From assembly GCA_947179155.2 (NCBI GenBank), contig OX359264.1:56661202-56725201 (forward strand): DNA of 64,000 nucleotides. The letters run 5' to 3'. The stretch is from Hedera helix. Lineage: Eukaryota > Streptophyta > Magnoliopsida > Apiales > Araliaceae. The translations under genes were made by a program, and so were the position numbers. Below, in pieces: positions 37,535-51,326 of the stretch (position 1 is its first letter; each line of letters opens with the position of its first letter). The notes under the pieces are model-generated. The model had not been told where the DNA came from and searched no databases. It saw only the letters and a program-made list of their open reading frames with translations.

Positions 37535-37902
37535 GACAAATTACAGAGAGAAAGTGTGAGAGAGAGTAAAATGTTAGTGTGCGGAAATCGGTCTTTTGAA
37601 GAGCCGTTGCGTTTTTGTGTCTTTCCTTCAGAAGTATTTAAGTATCTTGCGGGGTTAAATCACTTTAACCCAACACCAAATTACACATATATCATTAAAT
37701 TATTTTTTTAATAATTATATTAATATATTAATTTTATTTTTTTTAAATTAATTTTTTCACTCAAATTTGTTAAAAATTAATAGACAGTTAACGTGGTATG
37801 CCACGTGTCAGCAGTCGATTAATTTTTAATAAACTTAAATAAAAAATTCAATTTTTATAAAAAATTTCTAATACAACAATATAATTATAAAAAAATTAAT
37901 TT

Positions 37903-37948
<46 letters not shown>

Positions 37949-38700
37949 TAGTATTCAATACAATAAAAAATAATGCTACATTTAGATTGACGGAATGAAA
38001 TGAAAGAATGAATGTAATAAAAAATAGTGTATTAGATAATTATTTTGAAAGATAAACCATTCTAGTATATGGAATGAATCATTTCATGTGAAATGTGATA
38101 AAATAAAATTCATTCTAATAAAATTAATATGTATGATAATTTTATCATCATATTAGACCACTTACTCCTACTAATAATTAAACATATACTTAAAATACTT
38201 TAAAATTATTTTATTTTAATCATTTCTCTATTCCGTTCTTCCTAACATAAGTGATTTAACCCCATTTTGCGCTGTAATTGAAGAGAGGTGGCCCAGACAG
38301 ACGGTGGATAGACTTTAATTTTTGGAGCGTAATACTAGTGCGTAGCCCACTCATGTAATGGTTGCAAGCGTATTAAAAAGGGTTCCAATCAGACGTTGAA
38401 TCCACAAAGTTTGGGATCAGTGTGTAAATTCCACATCTATTAGTTTAATTTTTAATTTTTTAGTTTGTTTATTGTAATACGCACGCATTATGTATAAAAT
38501 TTAGAGTTCGTTATTATCTTTTAATTACACTAACTAGTAGTATTCTAGCACACACGGTGGGTAACGTTCCTCCCCCAAAATTCACACTTTTTTCTTATAC
38601 TAATCCATATATATGGGCCTGCGTGAGTTTTGCTTAGCGAGTTAGTTGGGTTGATGCTCTAAACGATCCAAAACACAACATAGGGTTAATTACATATTTT
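37535..38700. other. ZIP6 promoter region and a degenerate MITE
   Basis: A weak TATA-like ACTTAAATAC (minus strand) lies near 37636-37645. A (TA)n run lies at about 37906-37946. Between about 37974 and 38252, CTACATTTAGATTGACGGAA and, reversed, CTTATGTTAGGAAGAACGGA look like the ends of an old MITE. No gene is seen. Confidence 0.45.
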
Positions 38701-39023
38701 AGTATTTTTTATAAAAAAATTACAATAAAAATATATTAAAAACATATTTACAAAAAGAGTACATTTTTAATATTTTATTTACATAATAAATACAGTTAAT
38801 TTTAGTTTAAATTAATTAGAGTGATGATGTGGCCATAATCCCTTTAATTTAGTTGGGTAATTTCAAAATTTAAAATTCTAATTAAATTCACTTATTTTTC
38901 TCTTTCCTCCATTTTCTCTTCTTCCGCCATTTTCGTCTTCTTCATCTTTCTCTTTCCTCCATTTTCATCTTCTCCATCTTCTTCCGCCATTTTCTTCGCC
39001 GTTTTTTTTCATCTTTCACGTTC

Positions 39024-39520
39024 ATGGTGGTAGTTGTGGCAGAGCAAGAAGATGGTGGTGGTTGTGGCAAAGCAAGAAGATAGTGGTGGTTGTGGCAGAG
39101 GAAGAAGATGGTAGTAGAGGCGGAAGAAGATGGTGGTGGTTGTGGCGGAGGAAGAATATGGTGGTGGTGGTGGTGGTTGTGGTGGAGGAATACCTTTGTA
39201 TTAAAGGTTAGTTACCCCTGTATTAAGGTTTGATTACCTTTGTATTAAGGGTTGGTTACCTTTATATAAAAGTTTTCGTTTAATAAATTTAGGTAATCAA
39301 ACAATAGTATATAAGTAACCAAACACTAGTATGGAGGTAACTAATTCCTGAATGTGTAGTAACTAGTTTTGGTTACCTTTGTATTTAGGTTAGTTACCCA
39401 TGTATTAAGGTTTGATTACCTTTGTATTAAGGGTTGGTTACCTTTATATTAAAGTTTGGTTACCTTTGTATTAAAGGTTGGTTACTGGTTACCTTTGTAT
39501 TTAAGGTTGGTTACTTTTGC
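39024..39520. repeat. Two adjacent minisatellites
   Basis: At about 39024-39185 a purine-rich repeat of GGTGGTTGTGGCAGAGGAAG recurs with unit length about 24-33 bp. At about 39190-39520 a second array repeats GGTTACCTTTGTATTAA at about 20-22-bp steps, with one block in reverse orientation (AATCAAACAATAGTATA... near 39293). Reading frames through them are not conserved. Confidence 0.8.
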
Positions 39521-39529
39521 TTGAAACCT

Positions 39530-39797
39530 AATCCCCCGTCTCTTTTAGATTTAGTGATCTTATCCCATCCAATAACATTAATATTTTGTCAATTTTTTGA
39601 CAAATCGAGCTTGGAACAGGGATTGCTTGCAGGGAATACACCGGAGCAGCTGAAAGAATTGATTTTTCCAAGACCACACAACCTGCCATGGATAAAAACT
39701 TTGTTTCCCAAAAAGCAAGATTAGTGGTTAACTTATCCAAAAGAGAATTAAAGTAGGATTTTGTAATCCTGGTAGTTATGTTGCAGTCCTTTGACAT
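39530..39797 (-). pseudogene. LINE (L1-type) reverse transcriptase remnant
   Basis: The minus-strand frame reads KSYFNSLLDKLTTNLAFW, then KFLSMAGCVVLEKSILSAAP. This is the conserved segment just after the reverse transcriptase core in plant L1-like retrotransposons (usual form LSxAGRxxLxKSVLxAxP). It is only about 89 residues, with no other LINE domain nearby, so it is a fragment. Confidence 0.8.
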
Positions 39798-40141
39798 TTA
39801 AGATAAATATTGATATCCATGCTGCTCTAATTTTTTGCAGATTTCGGCGAGGAAGAAGGTGGAGTCAAAGTAAGAGAGAGAGATGGAGAAATTGAATTGA
39901 AGTAATTTAATTTAATTCTCCTTGATTTAATGAATTTGTAGAATTTAATTTAATTTTCCTTGATTTAAGGGATTTGTGTAATTTAATTTACTTCTCCTTA
40001 ATTTAAGGGATTTGTAAAATTGAATAATTAATGTGATTATTGTATTTGCACTCTTTTTGTAATTATTTTGTAAATATATTATTCTTGTAATTATTTTTTA
40101 AAAATTGTATAATTCTGTAAAGGACCCATAAGCATACGACT

Positions 40142-40560
40142 CTTTTTATAGGAGTGTTCATGGATAAAAAATTAAATCGATATCGATTTCAAATAATTAA
40201 AAAATTATCATTTGGTACAAACCGAAAAAAGAGTATCGGTACCAAATTATCGATTTTAGTACCGGTTCGGCACATTATCGGTATCAATTTTTCGGTTTGT
40301 ACCGAATGATAATATATATAATTATAAATAATAATTAAATAAAACTAAAATTATGTATTTACAATTTTTTTTATAAAAAACTTATTTATTATATATTTAA
40401 TTATTTATATTTATATTATTAATTTCAGTTTTTTCAGTATTTATTGAATTCAGAATTTTTCATACCGTTATTGATACCAAAAATTATAAAAATATCGAAT
40501 TTGGCACAAAAAATACCAGTACCGACCGGTTCAATAAAAAACCGAATCGATTGAACACCT
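40142..40560. mobile_element. Probable hAT-like element, GGTACCGAT-rich
   Basis: The left end is near TAGGAGTGTTCATGG and the right end, reversed, is near AAAGGTGTTCAATCGATTC. Subterminal words GGTACC, ATCGGTA and CCGGTTC recur around an AT-rich centre, like the other hAT elements here. I could not find a matching 8-bp duplication, so the bounds are approximate. Confidence 0.55.
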
Positions 40561-42324
40561 TTATTTTTTTGTACTACAAAAATTTAAGTGAGGAAAATAA
40601 TTTTTGTGTCATTTAAAGGATATGGCTTCACACCAACTTCCACAGGAGTTGTAAGCTTGCTTTAGGTACTACTCCACTTACTATCAATTCAATTCTGTTA
40701 CAAGAAATATATACTATTAAAAAAAGGTCATGTTATTTCTCGGTGTATAATTTTTCTAGCAAATGTTTTATTGTAGTACTCATATGTGGTGATGACGAAT
40801 GAGCTGCTCAAGAATAGCTGATATAATAATAAGATACGAAATTTAATGGCAGCAGAAAATTCAAAGAACTATTTTAGGTAATGTAAACTAATTTAAAAAA
40901 TTAAAATCACAATGGTTATCGATTTGTTTTTATTTTTAGATAAATTTATACATACAATAACTAAATACTAAATCAAATACTACATTTATTTACACTATTA
41001 AAAAATAAAATACAACACGAATTTTAATATTATATCATATTTTTTAATAATATAAATAAATATAATATTTAAATATTATGTGTTTATATTTATTCTTTAT
41101 TTTTACCCAATAAATCAGCCAAACAAACTAAACTTCTCGTATTAAATTATAAAATGGTCTAATAAAATAAGGAATTTAATATTTTCGTAATGATTTTTGT
41201 TATTTCGACATATGAGCTCATTTTTTTTATTTATAATGATAGTTTTAACATACAAAATATAGTCATTAATATATAACGATGATTTTAAAATTATTATTAT
41301 AAATAAAAAATAACCTCACATATAAAAATAATATTTTTTACTATAAAAATAATTATTCCCTAAATAAATCTCCTCTGTCCCGAAATCAGTCCACAAGAGA
41401 TTACGGCCCGCCAGACAACGGAATGGAAATAGCGTTTTTTCTTTCCCTTGTTAAACAGCAGATCTAAAAGAAAGTCGGCAGCGGCAGGGACGTTAGATGA
41501 AGGATCGCGTGTGAAGAAAAAGAAAAACTGAAGCAATTTAACCTCCTATAGTAAACTGCCCAAATTCTTGTTTTTTCTTCTTCTTTCCCTTGTTGTCCAA
41601 ACCTTTTCTTTTTCTGGTAATTGATTTGGATGATGTGGAGGTTAATTGGTGGTTGGTGGTGGTTGTGATGTGGTTGGGTGATGAAGGCGATGAAGCAGAT
41701 GGAGGCCGGAGGGAGTTCTATTTGGGCATTTGTCACAGGTAAATGGTGAATGATTGGTAAATGTTTTTTTTTTTTTGCGTGTTTGACATTTTTACCCTTT
41801 ACTAATAAAAAATGACAAAATTTCCTTTAAAATTCTATTTTTTTATTACACACATGCATTATTTTGACACGTAATTAAGTCATGTCATTAATTTATGCTG
41901 TTACGTATTTAATTGAATGAAAGTAAATAAATTAATAATTTAATTATATAATTAAAAAAATTAAAAAATCAATATCAATGAAGTGGAAAAAGGTTACATA
42001 GATTAGGATATACTAATATATATTTACACTTGAGGTTTGGGGCTCCTGTCATTTTGCATATTAAGGTTTATTTTTTGTCAATCAAGAAATTCAACTGTTT
42101 GCCAATGTGCTTTAGTTAATTGAGATTTTTGAAGTGCATTGTTAGCATGTTCTCATTACATGTGCTATAGTCAAATGAGGTGACTTAGCCAAGAATGAGA
42201 GACTTGACTCTATTTTAATTACCCTCAATTTCTTAATAAATTTACCACTAATAAACTATCCAAAGATGATTAACTTTGAAAAGGGTGGTTCGGCATTTCA
42301 TTAAAAACAATTAAGCAATTAAAG
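40561..42324. other. Intergenic, AT-rich
   Basis: No recognisable gene. The last part should hold the 3' UTR of the minus-strand LOB-domain gene. Confidence 0.5.
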
Positions 42325-42950
42325 TTATGTCCAAAGAGACTCTCTCTTCAGAGGTTCCTGGATTACATTGCTAGAAGAAGCAAAACTGAAGTAATGTGGA
42401 CTGTTATTGAAGTTATTACTCGACAACATAACTGATTTCTCATCTGGGACCATCTGTGTTGGTATGTTAGGCTCTTGCTGCATCTGGATGCATAATATAT
42501 CTGCTTGAGCAACTGCAAGCTGCATCTGTAGCTGAGAAACCTGATTTTGCAAGTAGGAGATTGCCCCAACACACCCGTGAACTGGGTCCCGCATTCTTGC
42601 ATTCGCTTCGAAAACTAAACTGCTCGCAGCATCTCCCCTCTGATGAACAGGAAGCTCCTAACAAAACACACCAAATTTAGCAAAGATAAGTCATGCTCAA
42701 TGCAGCTTATACAGCAATCGGCAACTTGACAAAAACAGTACCAATTACACGTATAAATAAATGTAAGTTCAAGAGTATATATAGAAAGAGAAACCTGCAG
42801 CATTTTGCTGACATTGCTAGCACCAAAAATCTTGTGAACAACGGCAAACTTATGAGGGTCTTCGGGAGGGAAGTAAGGGGCAAAGGTGCAGTCTTCGGTA
42901 CATCGACGTCTCAACAACTTACAGGAGGCACAAGGTGAGCTTCCTCCCAT
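42325..42950 (-). CDS. LBD12: LOB-domain transcription factor, LBD12 type (class I)
   Basis: Two exons, 42950-42795 and 42657-42325, give 162 residues. The LOB domain starts right after the N-terminus with the C-block [15 protein letters not shown] (CX2CX6CX3C, DNA binding). It continues through the GAS block ([14 protein letters not shown], then [20 protein letters not shown]) and ends with the leucine-zipper-like coiled coil [20 protein letters not shown]. The intron lies between MLQ and ELP, the conserved place for this family. The C-terminal [10 protein letters not shown] matches the tail of Arabidopsis LBD12 (ASL5) as I recall it. Class I LBD proteins act in organ boundary and lateral-organ development in the nucleus. 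The gene looks complete. Confidence 0.95.
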
Positions 42951-43057
42951 TTTGTGTTCAAAACAGATTGAGCAATAAACTTTTATGGAGAAAAGGAAGG
43001 AGAATAGTAATGATATAGAACAAAAGGGTGGCTTGGGAGAGAATAGGCTGCTAAGCC

Positions 43058-43065
43058 TATTTATA
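43058..43065 (-). promoter_or_regulatory. TATA box of the LBD12-type gene
   Basis: TATAAATA on the minus strand, 108 bp before the start codon. Confidence 0.7.
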
Positions 43066-46000
43066 ATGGTTGATAGAACGGATCCATAATCCTATTAAAT
43101 TAATTTGAGGGCACCTCATTTAAACAAAAGAATCCGTATTTAACAATGACACGTAAAATGGGAGCAATGGTGTTGGAGTTATTTGACTTTGAAGAAAGCT
43201 GCCAAATTGCACATGCCACATGGAACTGACGATTTTAGAGTGCTGGATCAAGGGTTTTCACAGCAGCAGTGAAGGGCAATTTGGTCTGTTTGTACGTGCA
43301 GTGATAACTACAGCATTGTGAACAATCAAGGGTGAGGATTGACCACCGCCTTGGCACGTGATAGATTGCGTACCCCCATGCAATTTTTTAGTCTGCACGT
43401 TCATGTTTGACTCTACACTATACTGCAATGCTTAGTGGTTAATTACTTGATCGCAAGTATTCATTTAAGAAATTCTCCCTCCAGTCTATAAATGATATTT
43501 TCATTTAACATTTTTATTTATTATCCACATATTAAGCTTTATTTAAGACAACCATGAAATCTTTTAATATTTTTTTTCCTAATAACAAAATTAACTTAAA
43601 ATATATTTTAAAGAAAAATCATGTCCAAGCGTGCGTTAGATAAACCCTATTATGCTTAGGAAAAAAAAAGTCAAATATGGCCATTATCTCGGGATGGAGA
43701 GGTAGATATGATATAATATGATATATATATATAAAGAGAGATTAAGGTGGATTCCGTTAAGTAAATAGCAATGTGAAAGATCGATGGTCTAGACGTGAAT
43801 GTTTGTTGGCGGAAATTCACATGGAAGCACAAGAATGATACATCTCTCAACGGTCACACCCTCATTTGGTTGAACAATCTAATGTTAGGCAAGGCACAGA
43901 GAACACCAAATTGACCATTTCGAGCTGCAACCCTATGTTCTTTTTTTAATAAATAGAAGACTTTCATACAAGGCTTGTTTCTCAAGTTCATTATCCAACC
44001 ATGAACAAAGACATTTGTGTTATATACTTCCATTCATTGATAGCAAACAACTCCATTAAGGTGGCACTGAACACCTTACCTCTGTTTTCTAATGTCCAAA
44101 ACAAAGGAACACTTACCTCAACTCTGAATTTTTTAATCCCTGATTTAAAGGACTTAATGGTCCTTGCAAACACCTTAATGAGTGGGACTGATTTATATGT
44201 ATATAGATTTCGGTCTACGAATGAAAGTGAAAAATCAACACATACAAGCTATATTAATAAAATAAAATTTTATACTACCTCGTTGCATTATTATAGTTAT
44301 AAAGTGTGTCTATCTCTCTCGTAATCAAATGAGAAAAAAAAAATGCATGAGAGAGATAGACACTAGACACGTCTTTTTATTTAAGGATGTTGCAAATTAT
44401 AGCGACTGTAACGAATATTTAATAATCTCATACAAGCTCCTAGGAATATACCAGAAATGTATTCAAGCTAAAATTTATCAAGAATCCCATATTTTTAGTC
44501 GAAACATTATTCACCATCATCAAAACGAAAATCTAAATAATTTTCATGAGCTATATTTATCATTTCCAGGGACAAAATGCTTATAATTTCCAGTTTTATC
44601 CAAGGTCATTAAGATAAAGATCAATCTTAATCATTTTCCAAGTTCTAATAGGGAGCAAACAAACTACGGACTTATAGAGAAAAGGAGAAAAAGATAAGAA
44701 GAGAATAAAATCTTAAATAAATATTTACTTTTTGTCATTCTGTTCAACTAAACCACTTCTATATCGACTTAAATAGGAAATACACTGTAACACTTGGTTT
44801 TGTTTCACTGAGCTATCCAATAAAAAAATATTGATAAATGAAATTTAAAACCTCATAAATCACGAGTTTGTATCATGTGCGCAACCCATCCATGACCATG
44901 TTGCATCGACGGACTTCAGTGGAACTCTAAATCCTCACCTTAACTCTACTTAAATTAATAGTTAAGAACGACAATGGTATTATTATTATAACCAAACTAC
45001 TCCACCAAGAATTTATTGCATACCATTTAACGAGGTCCAACATGAACCTAAGGTCAATATAATTAATAAAAAAAAGACCATAACTAAAATAACATGGAGA
45101 TATAATTCTGTAAGCTTGAGGTAACATGTATGAGATTAAGTAATCTGTGGCAGCCTGAATAACAATTATTTTGGTACGCAAGGAATATATTCCACACGAG
45201 GGCATGCATCATCTAAAAGCAATCTCTACTAATTCATCCTGATGTATCACTAGGTTTGTGAATTACTTCACCGAAAATTATAAGAGTTGTAGAACCCTAA
45301 AACTTATTCCTTTTCTCTTGCATTTAATGGCCTCCACATGGTTGCAAAATTCTAATCTTCTATTCCAAGAAAAACAGCACCAGCTTTCCCTAGTTGTCAT
45401 GAATTTGATATATGATTCTAAATACACTCGTCTCATAAAACAATCTATGTTTAGAATAAATATATAAAAATCCGATTTCTGTTGAATTTACTCGAATTAG
45501 TGACAGAGTCAGAAATTTTAATTGGGGCGAGCTAAAAATATCATAATGTCAAAATTTAGAACTATAATTTTTGAAAAGGGAGGATAATTTTTTTTGGGGC
45601 CGAACACCAGCCTACGGAGCCGATCAGCTCCGCCTCTACTCGGAGTGAATTGACACATAGAAAGCCTACTTTCAATTTCAAGTTCAATCCCTACGCTATA
45701 GGAAGAATAGATAGTTTAGTCAGGATGAGAACCTTGTAAACTTTGTTTATTAGTGTTTTTTAAGCTTAATGAATAAAGTATGACAAAAAAACAGACATCT
45801 TTCACTGTCGTAGAAGAAATAAAACATGCGAGCTCCAACGCAAACACTAAATGCGCGTGGTGACATGGAAGAATAGAGTTTTGGGATATGTATGGTTTTC
45901 CAATTATAAAATGGTGGAGATTAGAAGCAAAATCTTTGACAATAGCAATCTCTAGAGTAGGCAGAGCTGCACAACAAGCAATAGCCAATACACATATGAT

Positions 46001-47531
46001 TGCATGGAAATGGGCTGGCTCCAGATACACCCTTTGTAACTTAGAATTTATTATAGATTACCTAAGACATTTAGGCTACATTCGGTTACAAAAAAGATAG
46101 GTGGGATAGAACTATTTATACTAATTTATTAATACTATGAACTATTTTATGTCATAATTAATCCGTTATTTAATCTATGGACTATTTGTTATCATTTATA
46201 TTCATTTGATACTTTAAAAGGGGGATTATATAATACCATATTTTCACTTGAGATTATAATCCGTCGCCTAAGAAATAACAAACTATAGTCCATGTGATTA
46301 AAATAACGGTCTAATCATAAAATAAAATAGTCTGTAATAATAATAAATTAATACAAATACTTATATCCTACCCATCAATTTTTGCGAACAAACATAAATT
46401 TAGTGTCACAAACATACCACTCAATATGAAAAAATATAGAGCACATGTGTATTTGGGATTAAACAGTAAGCAATCTTGCATTCAGTGATCATTTGATTGA
46501 CAATCAACCTTAAACTGCACACATAACAAAGTTGCTCTAACAATGAAAACATTTTATAAGTAAAATATATACTCTCTTTATGAACATGTCTTACTGTGAC
46601 TAGTTTAGCAAAGCTAGATTATGAGAAACAACTAGTTTAGATATAAATACGGCTGTTTAAATTGACTTGGGAGATTAACTGAAATCGACTAGCTCTTCTA
46701 CAATGCTTGATTTGGTAACAGTGGATTTTGAGACAGAGGAGGGAATATAAATAATTATACGTAACGATTTCATTTCTTTAGTAACCAAGAAGGATCGAGG
46801 CTCGGTAAAATATCCAAAATAACTCCTTGAACAACAAATTAATATGGATATTAAAATTATACGTAACGTTTTACGTAAAAAAAGAAGAAGAAGAAGATAT
46901 CCAATAAGTTGTTTATAAGTTTACCCGTATTTTAGACAGATTATCAAGTTTGCAATTGTTTTTATGCATAAAGGATGAAATGAATCTTACATAAGAGAGG
47001 AAACAAAATTCACATAAAAAAAAAAATTACTAAAAAATATTGCTCACATCCGTAGATACTTAAAATAATATTCCCTCCATTTACCTTCATTATGCTCCTA
47101 TTATTTTAAAACTAAAGATATATTTTTACTTTTAAAATTCAATTTTAATGTAAAATCAATACAAATTTATTTATTTGAGTGCAAATAGCCATAGCCGTTG
47201 TAACTTGCAAATTAGCTTAAAGTGCAACGATCTCCGTTCCAACAGAATGTTACTATTTGTAAGAGTTGCAAGCATTAGAGTCATGTTTTTATTCAATATT
47301 TACTTAAGAAATAATGATTGATTAGTTTAACAGTAATTACATGATAAATTGACAGTAAAATGGTACTCTTTATGAAAAATAAAGGGAGTACAATTTACCA
47401 TACTTGTTTTTTTTTTTTTTTTTTAAAAAGGTAAAAAAATTTATATCACTTTTGAATTATAGAATTTCTCAAATTGACTTATTTTTTTACAAGATACTCA
47501 TTCGGTCTCCAATATCATATATTTTAGAATT

Positions 47532-47597
<66 letters not shown>

Positions 47598-48867
47598 TAT
47601 CATCAATATAAACAATTATAAAAGTAAAATAAGAATAAAATATTTTATTCATAATTTTATGGAATTCAAAAAGAATATTTTTTAAACCAAATAGCATAAT
47701 AAATACATCATTATATCATCTAAAATGTGTTAAAGTAGGACAAAATAAATTTATAGAGACTTGTGCATAAATTTAAATATTTGAATATGACTTCTATTTC
47801 ACATAATTTTTCTGTTATTAATAACATATATATATACGCGCGCACGCACACATTTAGATTTATCTTCGTATTTGGTGAAAATTAACTTTTAAAATCAGCA
47901 TAAAATATTTTCAAATTTCAAATTAATTTAATTCATTTTACTTCTGAAAACAGCAAATCTTACAATTTTTAGTACTTTCCCATAATTTAAATGCCTAAAA
48001 ATAAATAAAAAAACATTAATTTTTAATTTACAAATATTTCAAATTGGCTTGAAAATGTATCTTACATTATGGAACAAAGAGTACTGCCAAAATATAAATA
48101 TTACACAAAAGTACTACTACAATATCTTTTTGACGTATGGCCTTTTACATAAAAAACACCCTATAGACGTCTAATGGTCCGCCCCAGAAACTTCTATACC
48201 GGGCTTCATGATGCTCAGACCATATTGTAAGTTAAGTAACCACCTTCAAATATTTTAATTCAAGAAAGAGGAGGTATTCGTATCGTGATCATATTTAGCT
48301 GAAAAAGTGATAAAAAAAATCATCCGACAGATTTGCTTGGGACAGGCTGAGAAATCACATAAGACTGCATCTCTGATGCATTCAACTTGAATACATCCGA
48401 GCAAATAATTCATCAACAGACTGTTTGATTCTTAAATCTTTAACCCATCCTACTACTAATATTTAATGCACATATGGGTAACTGAAGCAAAATTCTAAAG
48501 CTCGCTTTATTAACCACCACAATCAGCATCATCCCGTTACTCCGCGGGCTGCCAATTAATCAACCAGATAGAGTCCGAAGTTAATATTTCAACATAATTA
48601 ACTGACGTGACAACTTGTAAACTTTAAAAAACAATAAAATGAAAGAGTAACTGAAGGAGCTCACATCTAGGTGCAGATTACTAGAACCTCAAATCCAAGG
48701 CTCGTTCATGAATTTTGCAGTCAATAGTTAATGCTTCAAATTCGTCATCACTTTTTTCTTGTGGCTGAAAATCCACATTTGACTTTTCAATATAAAAATG
48801 AGGGAAAAATTTTATGCACTGTGTATTTTAAGATGTTATTAAAAGAAAAAATCAAAGGGGAATTTAC
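43066..48867. other. Gene-poor intergenic region with MITE remnants
   Basis: No gene is supported in 5.8 kb. A degenerate Stowaway-like element spans about 43475-43702 (CTCCCTCCAGTC and GGGATGGAGAGG ends, TA on the right only). Another possible one spans about 47076-47389 (TTCCCTCC...AAGGGAG, TA flanks). A short element near 45498-45640 has GACAGAGTCAG and, reversed, GGCGGAGCTGA ends. A (TA)n run lies at 47536-47594. Small open frames in this region resemble nothing I know. Confidence 0.5.
46073..46398. mobile_element. MITE with long (about 110 bp) inverted arms
   Basis: The left arm runs ACATTCGGTTAC, GATAGGTGGGATAG, ATACTAATTTATTA, GAACTATTTTATG. The right arm read on the other strand runs TTGTTCGC, GATGGGTAGGATAT, GTATTAATTTATTA, AGACTATTTTATT. 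Such a near-palindrome could fold into a long hairpin. The family is uncertain; the flanks may share TTTA. Confidence 0.7.
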
Positions 48868-49009
48868 CCGTGGCTAAATGCAGGGGCGGCCCTTGGCTCG
48901 GATTTCTCAGCCATCCCAACACTGATTTTGTAACCTCTCATGTCATAGTCTGATTAAAAAGAATAGTGAAACAATTTAATGATAAGATGATAAACTTGGA
49001 AACTAAAAC

Positions 49010-49055
49010 TCTATTACCACATTGATTTTATAACCTCTCATGCCATAATGTAATG
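49010..49055 (-). pseudogene. Duplicated fragment of the TAF15-like exon 5
   Basis: The minus strand reads ATGGCATGAGAGGTTATAAA then ATCAATGT. This repeats the exon 5 start (ATGACATGAGAGGTTACAAA, ATCAGTGT at about 48915-48945), with TTGATTTTATAACCTCTCATG conserved in this intron. It indicates a small local duplication of part of the RRM exon. Confidence 0.75.
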
Positions 49056-50887
49056 AAACAAGATAATTCTAAGAATTTAACAATAACATGATACTTTTAT
49101 ACCAGAAAACATAAACTTTGTTTGAAATTTACTGTTACAGAAACCACTAGCAGAATGAGCTGCAGATGGGATCTTCATAGACCACACAAATATCACCTTT
49201 GTAGTTTCCCTGGTCATCTGTGTATATTTTAATATTCCAGGGTCATTGATCCTTGTAACCTCTCTTTTGCTTGATTATTCCAACCTAGATAACATAAATG
49301 GCATTTAGTCTCCAACACAACCAGCAATTACCAAACTTTTCTCAACTTTCCACTTGACACTAAATCATAAACGTGAGAATGACCATGTAAGTGGATTTTC
49401 AATTAACCAAGCAGTTTTAAGCAGTATATAGGTTTCATTCTGCAGTAATTTAATGCATAGATAACAAGATATGCATAAAAAGCTTTGTAGAAGTGATAAC
49501 CTCCAAATAAGAAATAGAGATCATAGAGAAGCTAACCTTTAATTAAGTTAATGAAAAATGAAGTACAATATATCCAATTTAATATGTCAAAAGCAACATT
49601 TAGGGTAATACGTCAAAAGAAGGGATGTGTAAATTACTTGACCAATGCCTCCAAAAAGACCTCTCAGTTCATCAATAGTCACATCAGGTGGCAAATTTGT
49701 TATGTAAATTCTTGAGTTGTCGCAGGTTTCATCACAATTCTCATCACATTGCTTTACCTTTGTTGGAGTCTCAGCAGGAATACCACCATAACCAACACTA
49801 GCATTTTGTGGACCACTAGGTGGTCCACCTCGACCACCACGAGACTCGGGTAGAGCATCACCACCATAACCGGTAGGAGTACCATATGATGGATGATATG
49901 AGGTAGGTCCATCAGTGTAGCTTGCAGGGAAAGGAACTGCATTATCAGTTCCATAATTAGGGGTTGCACCGAAAGAGTTTGATGGTGGTGGGTTACTGTT
50001 GCCAGATCCCCCATAAGATGGAGGTCTAACTGCAGTGCTCTGAGTATAACTACCATCATTTCTACCTTCATTACCACCATAAGAAACACCGCTTCTACTA
50101 CCCCCACCTCTTCTGCTATCATAATTACTGCCTCCACTTCTTCCACTATCATAATTACCACCTCCACTTCTTCCACAGTTCCACTATCATAATTACCACC
50201 TTTTCCTCCTCTGCTATCACCATATTCTCCCCCACTGCCACCTCTGATGTAACTTCCACCTTTGCTACCACGATTATCAGTAGAACCACCGGCCGGAGAA
50301 GGCGTAAAACACTTGTTACACTTGGTTCTTCTAGCAAAGTTCAAATTCCCACAGCTACACCCACATATAGCAGCTTTAATAACAATTAACAATCGAAAGA
50401 AATTGCAAAAAGTAACATACTGTCTTCTTTTCTACAAAATGATCAAGGAAATATATTTACACAGTAAGTACCAAAAAATTCAGCTTTAATAACAATTAGC
50501 CATTGAAAGAAAGTGCAAAGATTGGCAGATTCTCTTATCTTTTCTAAATGATCAAGGAAAAATAATTACACAACAACAATTGAAAGAAAGTGCAAAAATT
50601 GGCAGATTCTCTTATCTGATAAAGGAAAAATAATTACACAATGAGTACTACAAATTTCAGCTGAACTACATAAATTTTGTGATCCTACATTGCAAAACAA
50701 AAGGTATTACCTTGGATTAGGGCAACGCCAATCGCCAACCCTGCCACTTCCACTGCCACGATCACCTCCTCTACCGCCACCTCCTCCTCCGTCTTGATAT
50801 CCACTACCTCCTGCAAATCACGGACAATCACCAGAAAAAATATTGTCCCCAAAAAATGCATAGGTAAGTCTACATAATGAAAACGTA

Positions 50888-51326
50888 GGGCCTGTTCGGG
50901 AATGACTTTTTTTTTTGACTTAAAGTTAAAATTTTAGTAGATTTATAAGTTAAAATTTTAGTAAATTTATAAGTAAAAGTGTTTGGGAGTATTTTTACTT
51001 ATAAGTCGGGAATTATAAGTAATAGTTGTGGATGTGTTCGGCTAACAATGACTTATAAGTTAAGTAAAATGTAAAGATTACTAAAATGTTCTTAAGCAAG
51101 AAAAAGGAAAAAAAAAACAAGGAGGGACAGTTTTGTCATTTCATTAAAGTTGACCAACTTAAAAAAAATGACTTGTCATTTTTTTTAAGTTCCAAAAATT
51201 TACTTATTTTTTTTGACTTTTTTTCCGACTTATAAGTTAAAAAAAAAGTTATTCCCGAACACCACTTTTGACTTAACAACTTATAAGATCGGTTGACGAA
51301 CTTATAAGTTGTTCCCGAACACCCCC
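50888..51326. mobile_element. PIF/Harbinger- or hAT-like MITE in the TAF15-like intron 1
   Basis: A 439-bp element with ends GGGCCTGTTCGGGAATGACTT (first 20 bases) and, reversed, GGGGGTGTTCGGGAACAACT. It is flanked by GTA on both sides (50885-50887 and 51327-51329). The arms repeat ACTTATAAGTT. A 3-bp duplication favours PIF/Harbinger. Confidence 0.75.

Noticed and set aside
41464..41736. 90-residue minus-strand frame
   Set aside because: Low-complexity His/Phe/Ser-rich with no homology I recognise.
45716..46100. Overlapping frames on both strands (104 and 70 residues)
   Set aside because: No family match, no splice context and overlap with a MITE arm; not supported as genes.
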